Shown: positions 1-5,214 of the stretch, in pieces
Position numbering within the stretch: position 1 is the first letter of the stretch
Layout: each line of letters starts with the position of its first letter
Source: UMGS75 sp051872775
GTDB lineage: Bacteria > Bacillota_I > Bacilli_A > ML615J-28 > CAG-313
Reading direction: 5' to 3'
Length of the DNA stretch: 5,214 nt
Assembly: GCA_051872775.1 (NCBI GenBank)
Contig: JBJEEE010000114.1
Span: forward strand, 1 to 5,214
Notes under the pieces: model-generated
Database searches by the model: none
What the model saw: the letters and a program-made list of their open reading frames with translations, nothing else
Told to the model about the DNA's origin: nothing
Translations under genes and position numbers: made by a program

Positions 1-1
1 C

Positions 2-50
2 ACCCCAACTAATTCTAGAGCTTTTTTCAAAACCCCAACTAATTCTAAAG
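2..50. repeat. Two direct copies of a 19-bp repeat with 30-bp period, running to the window edge
   Basis: The plus strand carries ACCCCAACTAATTCTAGAG at 2-20 and ACCCCAACTAATTCTAAAG at 32-50, identical at 18 of 19 positions, with an 11-base T/A-rich spacer at 21-31. On the minus strand the unit reads CTYTAGAATTAGTTGGGGT and starts just 7 bases after the rluD stop codon. The array probably continues past base 1, since the first visible copy is complete and abuts the edge. The period is a multiple of three, and two of the three minus-strand frames are free of stops through both copies, but no start codon or ribosome site supports a gene here. The unit and spacer are too short for a CRISPR array. 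I see no strong hairpin, so a terminator role is not supported. Function unknown; a dispersed or tandem intergenic repeat is the simplest description. Confidence 0.75.
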
Positions 51-57
51 AACCTTT

Positions 58-972
58 TTATTTTTTTTCTTCTTCTTTTAATTCGTTTATTTTATCTTGA
101 AATTCCTTTGGAAGGGGAACTTCAAACTCCATATATTTATTTGTACGAGGATGGATAAATCCAATCTTCTTAGCATGTAAATATTGTCCAAATGGTTCAA
201 CTTGTTTTTTTACCCCATACAATGGATCACCTAAAACAGGATGATTAATATAAGCCATATGAACCCTAATTTGATGAGTACGACCTGTTTCTAGTTCAAG
301 TTCTAATAAAGTAAAGTTACGAAAACGATCTAAAACTTTAAAATGCGTTACGGCATGCTTACCTTCTGCAACTATAGCCATCTTTTGACGATTAGAGGGA
401 TCGCGACCAATTGGTGCATCGATTTTCCCTAAATTATGGCCAATTGAACCAGTTACAATCGCAACATAGGTACGTTTAGCAACTTTATTCTTTAATTCAT
501 CACTGATAATACGATGAGCATAATTAGTTTTACATACAATTAATAGACCAGACGTATCTTTATCAATACGATGAACTATCCCTGCCCGATGTTCACCATT
601 TATGTTTGACAATGTATTGTAATGATACATTAAAGCATTAACTAATGTGCCATGACTATGACCAGGGGCTGGATGAACAACCATACCACTTGGTTTATTA
701 ATTACAATTATATCATCATCTTCATAAATGATATCAAGGGGGATATTTTCCGGTTCAATATTTGATAAATCATCGACATATTCTTCAATTGTGATAACAT
801 CACCATTTTTTACTTTAAAACTTGGTTTTACAACTTTATCATTGACTTTAATTAAGGAATCATCAAAATATTTTTTTAATTCACTTCGTGTTATATCTTT
901 TAGACATGTCGGAAGATACTTGTCAATGCGTTCTTCATTTTCAAGTACAACCGTTATTTCATTTATTATCAC
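58..972 (-). CDS. rluD: Large-subunit rRNA pseudouridine synthase, RluA/RluD family
   Basis: This 304-residue enzyme converts uridine to pseudouridine in 23S rRNA in the cytoplasm, by family. An N-terminal S4 RNA-binding domain spans about residues 14-65 (ERIDKYLP, then IKVNDKVVKPSFKVKNGD). The catalytic domain follows: DIIVINKPSGMVVHPAPG near 87-104, the active-site motif HRIDKDTSGLL at 134-144 with catalytic Asp137, and the ETGRTHQIRVHMA motif at 228-240 with LGDPLYG after it. The length is normal for the family. I place the start at GTG 972-970, because the Shine-Dalgarno sequence AAGGAGG lies 9 nt upstream of it; the ATG at 981-979 touches that site directly and is too close. The start overlaps the end of lspA by 14 nt, and lspA-rluD is a common pair in Bacillota. 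The exact target uridines cannot be read from sequence. The B. subtilis equivalent is probably YlyB. The ORF is intact, ending in a Lys/Glu-rich tail. Confidence 0.94.
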   Translation of the reverse strand: MIINEITVVLENEERIDKYLPTCLKDITRSELKKYFDDSLIKVNDKVVKPSFKVKNGDVITIEEYVDDLSNIEPENIPLDIIYEDDDIIVINKPSGMVVHPAPGHSHGTLVNALMYHYNTLSNINGEHRAGIVHRIDKDTSGLLIVCKTNYAHRIISDELKNKVAKRTYVAIVTGSIGHNLGKIDAPIGRDPSNRQKMAIVAEGKHAVTHFKVLDRFRNFTLLELELETGRTHQIRVHMAYINHPVLGDPLYGVKKQVEPFGQYLHAKKIGFIHPRTNKYMEFEVPLPKEFQDKINELKEEEKK

Positions 973-1561
973 AAGTATCATCCTCCTTTTCTACGTTTGA
1001 TTGTTCGTTATTATCAACTGGTAAAGAGGAACTATCTATAATAGTATCATCACTTGCCTTTTCCGTTTTCTCTTCTTCTTTATAGAAAAAGACAATATAA
1101 ACAGCAAGTAAGATGGCACCTATCGTAATATAGCTATCCGCAACATTAAAGACGGCAAAATCAACAAAGGCAGGATTGAGAAAATCAATTACCCCTTTTT
1201 CACTAAAGATTCGGTCAATCATATTACCAAAAGTTCCAGCAAACAATAAGATAAGAGAGATTGTAAATAATAAATTATGTTTAAAATCAGCTTTTTTCAT
1301 AAAATAACCAATTACAAAACATCCAATAATACTAACAATCGACCAAATCCATTGATATCCATCACCAAGACCAAAGGCAAACCCCGTATTATAAACTAAC
1401 TTAAAATTAATAATACCTTTGATAAATGGAATTTCTTCATATAAGTTTAAATATTTAACCGCAAGAAATTTAGTAAGTTGATCAATGCCAACTAAAACAA
1501 AAGAAATTCCCAAACAAATTAAGATATTTACAAATATTTTTTTATTAATACTTTTTTTCAT
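959..1561 (-). CDS. lspA: Lipoprotein signal peptidase (signal peptidase II)
   Basis: This 200-residue polytopic membrane aspartic protease removes the signal peptide from diacylglyceryl-modified prolipoproteins at the membrane. Family motifs appear in order: GIDQLTK with Asp27; YNTGFAFG at 57-64; GNMIDR at 112-117 with catalytic Asp116; VIDFL at 124-128; and FNVADS at 138-143 with catalytic Asp142. Four membrane segments are visible, at about 9-27, 70-88, 95-111 and 143-160. Residues 161-200 form an acidic, Ser- and Asn-containing tail beyond the usual length of about 160 residues. In the NTGxAFG motif, Phe61 replaces the more usual Ala. I chose the ATG at 1561-1559, 4 nt after AGGTG; a longer frame to 1639 merely reads another frame of the upstream membrane gene. 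A 7-nt gap separates it from the upstream gene, and its end overlaps rluD. Globomycin is the classic inhibitor of this family. Confidence 0.95.
   Translation of the reverse strand: MKKSINKKIFVNILICLGISFVLVGIDQLTKFLAVKYLNLYEEIPFIKGIINFKLVYNTGFAFGLGDGYQWIWSIVSIIGCFVIGYFMKKADFKHNLLFTISLILLFAGTFGNMIDRIFSEKGVIDFLNPAFVDFAVFNVADSYITIGAILLAVYIVFFYKEEEKTEKASDDTIIDSSSLPVDNNEQSNVEKEDDTCDNK
982..990 (-). promoter_or_regulatory. Ribosome binding site that decides the rluD start
   Basis: The minus strand reads AAAAGGAGG here, a near-perfect Shine-Dalgarno core inside the lspA coding region. It leaves 0 nt to the in-frame ATG at 981-979 but 9 nt to the in-frame GTG at 972-970. Normal spacing therefore favours the GTG start and a 304-residue RluD rather than 307. 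This is an inference from spacing. Confidence 0.7.
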
Positions 1562-1568
1562 ATCGCAC

Positions 1569-1967
1569 CTACAATATAAAATAAATGATAAAAGTAACAA
1601 CAAAAGCAAAAAAGATATAAAGAGGATTAAACAATTCACTTAAAAAAACATCTGAAGCTTTAATTTTACTTAATTCATCTATTTGTGTATAATTTTTTAA
1701 TAATTCAAAATACAATGTCATATAAAGCATAGGAAATAACATCGATAAAACAAAAACCAGGAATAAAAGAAAATATGTAAAAGGAATAATAAGTGAAAAT
1801 TGCTTAAATAACTCAACTAAAACTAAGACAAAAGGAAGAATAATCATTAACATTAATATTGTCGCAAAAAGTATAGACTTAACAGAAGCTCTTTTGGCGA
1901 TTTTATCTTTGCTAATCATATCAAGAATAGCTTTGGTTTCTTTAATTTTAGAAAATAATTTTTTCAT
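1569..1967 (-). CDS. Unrecognised small membrane protein, three predicted transmembrane segments
   Basis: I do not recognise this 132-residue protein. A basic N-terminal stretch of about 30 residues (many Lys, starting MKKLFSKIKETKAILDMISK) precedes two long hydrophobic segments at about 31-53 and 57-87. A polar loop at about 88-112 (KNYTQIDELSKIKASD) and a final hydrophobic segment at about 113-132 follow, the last running to the C-terminus. I see no catalytic motif or Cys. I chose the ATG at 1967-1965 because AGGAG lies 8 nt upstream, and this AGGAG is also formed by the last codons of the protease gene; the longer frame to 2027 lies within that gene. Gaps of 5 nt before and 7 nt after tie it into the operon between a SepM-like protease and lspA. 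A helper of either membrane enzyme is possible, but only position suggests it. Confidence 0.8.
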   Translation of the reverse strand: MKKLFSKIKETKAILDMISKDKIAKRASVKSILFATILMLMIILPFVLVLVELFKQFSLIIPFTYFLLFLVFVLSMLFPMLYMTLYFELLKNYTQIDELSKIKASDVFLSELFNPLYIFFAFVVTFIIYFIL

Positions 1968-1972
1968 AAGCA

Positions 1973-3070
1973 CTACTCCTGATTTTGATAATTTGTTAAA
2001 TAATTGATTATTTCCGCAAGCGACCAAACCGGTACCATTTTCATATGAGGATTTGATAACTTATTATATGCGGCAAGAGCATCTCTATAATTGGTTTCAG
2101 AGTCATCATTTTCATAGTTGGGACTACTGACAGGAACAAAGAAAATATCAACACCACTGAGTTCTGCTGTAATGATTTTTTGTGCAATTCCCCCGATAGG
2201 ACCAGCCAAACCATCGATATCAACGGTTCCGGTTCCAGCAATTTTCAATCCAGAAGAAAGTGTGGCCCCGGTTAATTTTTCATAAACATAAAATGATTGA
2301 AGTAATCCACCACTAGGTCCAATACTTTTAACATTACTCCATAAAATTTGGAAAGATGGAGAATTTGCGGTAGTAATGGGAATATTATAAGCATAAACAC
2401 TTAATCCAAATCCATATGATTTCTTTCCTTCATCATCAAATTCTTTGGTTTTAATATTTTGTTCAACAATTTTTTCACTATTAGTACCATAGTTTTTGAT
2501 AATTGTCATACTAATTGAATGATCAATTCCATTAACAATTTGTTCCCGATTATCCGTTATAGCTTGTGACAGACTATATTCATTAGATAGCTTCTGCCCA
2601 TTTACATGTGTTACAATATCGCCAACCTCTAAAAAATCATCCGCATATGTTAATTTTGTATGAATAATATAGCCAACAAAACTATAGTCCAAATCATATC
2701 CAGCCATTTTATATCCGGCAATAATCGCATTATATAGACTGACTTTTTTTTGGATTGTGCCTCCCTTATACATATCATTATATGAAATATCATAATATTC
2801 AACAGACTCTGATACTTCCACATAAGGATTGAGGTTGGCAAGTAGATAACTTAATAAATTGACTTTTTCATAAGAGTATACCGAAACAACATTTATTGAA
2901 CCATCTAAACTTGATTCATTTTCAATATTAATAACATTTTCAATCGAATCAATTGAAGCCGGACAAGTTACATCATATTTAATATGAATTAAGGAAAGTG
3001 TTAAAACTAATACATCAAAAAAGATTATCAAAATAAACAATATCTTATGTTTATTTATAAATTTAATCAC
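1973..3070 (-). CDS. Membrane-anchored PDZ-Lon serine protease, SepM/YlbL family
   Basis: This 365-residue protein has one N-terminal membrane anchor (about residues 9-30) after a basic start, so the rest should lie outside the membrane. A PDZ-like region follows at about 128-195 (FLEVGDIVTHVNGQKL). The C-terminal Lon-type proteolytic domain spans about 220-350. Its Ser-Lys dyad is visible: Ser253 in IGPSGGLLQS and Lys298 in GPIGGIAQKI, with KIAGTGTVDIDG between them at 277-287. Order and length match the SepM/YlbL family; SepM of streptococci processes competence-stimulating peptide, while substrates elsewhere are mostly unknown. The start is GTG at 3070-3068, 8 nt after GAGGT, overlapping the dCMP deaminase stop by 8 nt. 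The ATP-binding domain of true Lon is absent, as expected for this family. The substrate cannot be inferred; lspA two genes downstream hints at envelope peptide or lipoprotein metabolism. Confidence 0.9.
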   Translation of the reverse strand: MIKFINKHKILFILIIFFDVLVLTLSLIHIKYDVTCPASIDSIENVINIENESSLDGSINVVSVYSYEKVNLLSYLLANLNPYVEVSESVEYYDISYNDMYKGGTIQKKVSLYNAIIAGYKMAGYDLDYSFVGYIIHTKLTYADDFLEVGDIVTHVNGQKLSNEYSLSQAITDNREQIVNGIDHSISMTIIKNYGTNSEKIVEQNIKTKEFDDEGKKSYGFGLSVYAYNIPITTANSPSFQILWSNVKSIGPSGGLLQSFYVYEKLTGATLSSGLKIAGTGTVDIDGLAGPIGGIAQKIITAELSGVDIFFVPVSSPNYENDDSETNYRDALAAYNKLSNPHMKMVPVWSLAEIINYLTNYQNQE

Positions 3071-3539
3071 AAGTTTTTACCTCAACTGTAACATCATTCA
3101 TTTGACGTAATTTTATCCCAGCCGATTTTAGCATCTTTTTTGAAGCAGTATTCTCATTTGTTCCATCATACTTATCAGAAACATAAACAATTTCTTTGAT
3201 ACCACTTTGAATAATAAGCTTAGCACATTCATTACATGGGAACAAAGTTACATAAATAGTCGCATTATCTAGTTTGTTTGTGCTATTTAAAATTGCATTA
3301 GGTTCGGCATGAACAACATATGGATACTTAGTATCAAGAAAATCACCACTTCTTTCCCATGGATATTCATCATCATTGCATCCATAAGGAAGTCCGTTAT
3401 AACCAATCCCCACAATGCGTTTTTTTTCATTAACAATGCATGCACCTACTTTGGTATTTGGGTCTTTACTACGTAAGGCGGAAAGCTTGGCAACTCCCAT
3501 AAAATATTCATCCCATGATATATAATTATTACTCTTCAT
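3063..3539 (-). CDS. Deoxycytidylate (dCMP) deaminase
   Basis: This 158-residue zinc enzyme deaminates dCMP to dUMP, the precursor for dTMP synthesis, in the cytoplasm. Zinc and catalytic residues of the cytidine deaminase fold are visible: VVHAEPNAI with His77 as ligand and Glu79 as proton shuttle, and PCNECAK with Cys102 and Cys105. GIGYNGLPYGCNDDE at 44-58 and DTKYPYVVHAE mark the dCMP deaminase subgroup rather than tRNA or free-base deaminases. The line from ALRSKDPNT to SDKYDGTNE closely resembles the animal enzyme DCTD as I remember it. I chose the ATG at 3539-3537, 9 nt after AGGGAG; the ATG at 3545 would be only 3 nt away, and the longer frame to 3593 lies in the upstream gene. It overlaps that gene by 11 nt and the protease by 8 nt. 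The B. subtilis counterpart is called comEB, but this is not a comE operon. Allosteric control by dCTP and dTTP is typical of the family and not proven here. Confidence 0.93.
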   Translation of the reverse strand: MKSNNYISWDEYFMGVAKLSALRSKDPNTKVGACIVNEKKRIVGIGYNGLPYGCNDDEYPWERSGDFLDTKYPYVVHAEPNAILNSTNKLDNATIYVTLFPCNECAKLIIQSGIKEIVYVSDKYDGTNENTASKKMLKSAGIKLRQMNDVTVEVKTCD

Positions 3540-3771
3540 TGTCATTTTCTCCCTTTTTACAGTTTTCAATTTTCTTTTGCCTTGCTTGATCATTTTTGTA
3601 TCTTTCTAGACTTTCAAGACAAGTTTTATTTGTACATGTTAAACAATTTTCTGGCAAATCAGGTTTTTCCATTGTTTCTTCCCCTTTTACTTTTGTATTG
3701 CGATTTAAAATTAAGGAAATCGTAAATAAAAGGATTGAACCAACAACAACTAAAATCTGAAAAACAATCAT
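3529..3771 (-). CDS. Small Cys-containing protein with an N-terminal membrane segment, unknown function
   Basis: I do not recognise this 80-residue protein. Its first 22 residues (IVFQILVVVGSILLFTISLI) form one hydrophobic segment, followed by a short basic stretch and then a charged domain with four cysteines: Cys43, Cys46, Cys51 and Cys71. The pattern CxxCx4C plus a distal Cys could bind a metal or form disulfides, which is an inference. The C-terminus is Lys/Glu-rich. The start ATG at 3771-3769 overlaps the aspS stop as ATGA, and GAGG lies 7 nt upstream within the last aspS codons, so translation is probably coupled. An internal in-frame ATG at 3672-3670 (Met34) also has a good ribosome site and would give a 47-residue soluble form carrying all four cysteines. 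The end overlaps the dCMP deaminase start by 11 nt. Tight coupling on both sides supports a real gene. Confidence 0.72.
   Translation of the reverse strand: MIVFQILVVVGSILLFTISLILNRNTKVKGEETMEKPDLPENCLTCTNKTCLESLERYKNDQARQKKIENCKKGENDNEE
3549..3554 (-). promoter_or_regulatory. Ribosome binding site for the dCMP deaminase
   Basis: The minus strand reads AGGGAG inside the end of the preceding small gene. Two in-frame ATG codons follow, at 3545-3543 (3 nt away) and 3539-3537 (9 nt away). The second has normal spacing, which sets the 158-residue form. The alternative adds only Met-Thr, so the difference is small. Confidence 0.6.
3681..3688 (-). promoter_or_regulatory. Possible internal ribosome binding site within the small Cys-protein gene
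   Basis: The minus strand reads AAAAGGGG, 8 nt before an in-frame ATG at 3672-3670. The site lies just after the membrane-segment codons and before the Cys-rich part. It could drive a second, soluble 47-residue product, or mark the only true start. The G-run is a plausible but not perfect match to the anti-Shine-Dalgarno sequence, and part of it may simply reflect Lys/Gly/Glu codons. Confidence 0.4.
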
Positions 3772-5214
3772 TCCTTAACCTCAATACCTAGTTCATTTAA
3801 TTGTTTTTCATCTACTCTTGTAGGAGCGTCACTCATTGGACATTTAGCACTTGCAGCTTTAGGGAAAGCAATAATTTCTCTCAAATTTGAATTATGAGTA
3901 AGTAACATTACAAGACGGTCAAAACCAATAGCAAGTCCACCATGAGGAGGAGTTCCATATTTTAAGCCATTAACAAAGAAGGAAAATTGACGTTGAACTT
4001 CTTCATCTGTTAAACCAACAGCCTTAAACATTTTTTTCTGAATTTCTTGATCATGAATTCTAATACTACCGCCACCAAGTTCATATCCATTAAGGACGAT
4101 ATCATATGCCTTTGCTTTACAATTGGCTGGATCGGTTAATAAGCGATCTTCATCTCCATCTTTAGGACAAGTAAATGGATGATGGGCCGCAACATAGCGA
4201 TTTTCTTCTTCACTATATTCAAACAATGGCCAGTCAACAACCCATAAGAAATTAAATTTAGATTCATCAATCATATTCATTTCTTTGGCAATTAAGGTTC
4301 TTAATCCACCTAAAGCAAAATTACAATTTTCAAGTTTATCGCAAACAATTAAGACTAAATCATTATTATTTAAATGATAGTTATTAATCAACATTTCTTT
4401 ATTTTCTTCCGTAATAAACTTAGCGATTGGGCCACTTAAGATGTCATTTTCTAATTTTAACCAAATCAAGCCTTTCGCATGATATTTTTTCGCAAATTCA
4501 GTTAAACGATCAAGTTCTTTTCTTGAATATTTATCTGCCGCATTATTAACAACAATACCCTTAATACGATTATTAGCTTCAATACAAGATTTAAAAATAC
4601 CACATTCAACTGTTTTAGCCCATTCATCAAAATCTTGAAGATACATCTCAAATCGTGTATCAGGTTTATCACTACCATATTTGTTCATACATACATCATA
4701 AGGTAAACGGATAAATGGGGTTTCTATATCCATATTAATCGTATCTTTCCATACTTTTTTTAGTAATCCTTCAATTAAGGTATAAATGTCTTCTTCATCA
4801 ATAAAGCTCATTTCAACATCTACTTGGGTAAACTCAAGTTGACGGTCTGCTCTTAAATCTTCATCACGGAAACATTTTACAATTTGGAAATATCTTTCAA
4901 ATCCCGCAACCATCAATAATTGTTTATACATTTGTGGTGATTGTGGTAAAGCATAGAAAGCACCTTGATGAACACGAGATGGAACTAAAAAGTCACGAGC
5001 TCCTTCAGGCGTAGATTTACCAAGAACAGGCGTTTCTACCTCGATAAAATCTAGTGAATCGAAATAGTTACGGATTGACATCGCTGCCTTATGACGTAAT
5101 AAGAAATTTTTTTGCATACATGGTCTACGTAAATCTAGATAACGATATTTCATACGTAAATCTTCTAATGCATCTGTCTCATCTGCAATAATCATTGGTG
5201 TCGTCTTAGCTTCA
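3768..5214 (-). CDS. aspS: Aspartyl-tRNA synthetase, 5' end beyond the window
   Basis: This class II synthetase charges tRNA with aspartate in the cytoplasm. About 481 residues are visible and the frame stays open to base 5214, so the Met codon at 5195 is internal. The missing part should be the N-terminal OB-fold anticodon-binding domain, about 110 residues given a usual length near 590. Counting from the Met at 5195: KYRYLDLRRP at 16-25; motif 1 around IEVETPVLGKSTPEGARDF at 51-69; QSPQMYKQLLM at 85-95; motif 2 FRDEDLRADRQLEFTQVD at 109-126; the bacterial GAD insertion at about 195-300; GGGSIRIHD at 374-382; and motif 3 GLAIGFDRLVMLL at 420-432 with Arg427. The GAD domain identifies the bacterial type. 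The gene is intact where visible. Its TGA stop shares four bases with the ATG of the next gene. Whether it also charges tRNA-Asn cannot be decided without the N-terminal domain. Confidence 0.98.
   Translation of the reverse strand, partial: EAKTTPMIIADETDALEDLRMKYRYLDLRRPCMQKNFLLRHKAAMSIRNYFDSLDFIEVETPVLGKSTPEGARDFLVPSRVHQGAFYALPQSPQMYKQLLMVAGFERYFQIVKCFRDEDLRADRQLEFTQVDVEMSFIDEEDIYTLIEGLLKKVWKDTINMDIETPFIRLPYDVCMNKYGSDKPDTRFEMYLQDFDEWAKTVECGIFKSCIEANNRIKGIVVNNAADKYSRKELDRLTEFAKKYHAKGLIWLKLENDILSGPIAKFITEENKEMLINNYHLNNNDLVLIVCDKLENCNFALGGLRTLIAKEMNMIDESKFNFLWVVDWPLFEYSEEENRYVAAHHPFTCPKDGDEDRLLTDPANCKAKAYDIVLNGYELGGGSIRIHDQEIQKKMFKAVGLTDEEVQRQFSFFVNGLKYGTPPHGGLAIGFDRLVMLLTHNSNLREIIAFPKAASAKCPMSDAPTRVDEKQLNELGIEVKE

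Noticed and set aside
1..57. CRISPR array from the repeated 19-bp unit
   Set aside because: Units are 19 bp with an 11-bp spacer, too short for known arrays, only two copies are visible, and no cas gene is present.
21..69. Transcription terminator at the rluD end
   Set aside because: T-runs occur at 21-27 and 55-69 on the plus strand, but they are A-runs on the coding strand, the second is partly the final Lys codons of rluD, and I find no stable stem before either.
728..1085. Two plus-strand open frames (728-1000 and 888-1085)
   Set aside because: They lie antisense to rluD and lspA, have no ribosome site of note, and their Ser/Phe-rich composition is what the complement of these genes gives.
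1562..1639. Longer LspA with a hydrophobic 26-residue N-terminal extension
   Set aside because: The extension reads an alternate frame through the membrane segment of the upstream gene, which explains its hydrophobicity; the ATG at 1561 has a ribosome site and gives the normal family N-terminus.
1968..2027. Longer form of the unknown membrane protein
   Set aside because: The added 20 residues overlap the end of the protease gene, and a good AGGAG site supports the ATG at 1967.
2041..2241. Minus-strand open frame within the SepM-like gene
   Set aside because: It is another frame of the conserved Lon protease domain, which is clearly the real coding frame.
2650..2841. Minus-strand open frame within the SepM-like gene, PDZ part
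   Set aside because: Also a shadow frame of the protease gene, with no family features.
3540..3593. Longer dCMP deaminase starting at 3593
   Set aside because: The extra residues (IKQGKRKLKTVKREK) come from the overlapping small gene read in another frame, and a ribosome site lies downstream of that start, before the ATG at 3539.
5193..5195. ATG at 5195 as the start of aspS
   Set aside because: The frame remains open upstream to the window edge and reads EAKTTP, matching conserved AspRS sequence before KYRYLDLRR, so the gene begins outside the window.

Overview
The window is AT-rich bacterial DNA (roughly one third G+C by eye) in the standard genetic code: TGG encodes Trp, and TGA ends both aspS and lspA. 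Low G+C, Gram-positive-type Shine-Dalgarno sites, a SepM/YlbL-type protease and the lspA-rluD pair all point to a Bacillota genome. An Erysipelotrichia-like or related Bacilli lineage is my best guess, from general appearance only.

Every supported gene lies on the minus strand, so transcription runs right to left. In that order they are: aspS (aspartyl-tRNA synthetase, 5' end outside the window); a small Cys-containing protein with one membrane segment; a dCMP deaminase; a membrane-anchored PDZ-Lon protease of the SepM/YlbL family; an unrecognised 132-residue membrane protein; lspA (lipoprotein signal peptidase); and rluD (23S rRNA pseudouridine synthase). Every junction is an overlap of 4 to 14 nt or a gap of 5 to 7 nt, and each Shine-Dalgarno site lies within or beside the end of the gene before it. 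There is no room for an internal intergenic promoter or terminator, so this looks like one translationally coupled operon. Four of the inferred starts differ from the longest open frame because the Shine-Dalgarno position favours an inner codon.

The genes mix translation (aspS, rluD), dTMP precursor supply (dCMP deaminase) and the cell envelope (protease, unknown membrane protein, lspA). Co-transcription of growth-linked housekeeping functions is the simplest reading. The protease, unknown membrane protein and lspA form a contiguous envelope block whose joint role is not known.

Left of the rluD stop codon, the last 57 bases hold two copies of a 19-bp sequence with a 30-bp period that run to the window edge. 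This is the only clearly non-coding and least explained part of the window. I see no RNA genes, CRISPR array, insertion sequence, riboswitch or convincing terminator. Most of the window is conventional; the odd points are the repeat, the small Cys protein with two possible starts, and the close likeness of the dCMP deaminase to the animal enzyme.
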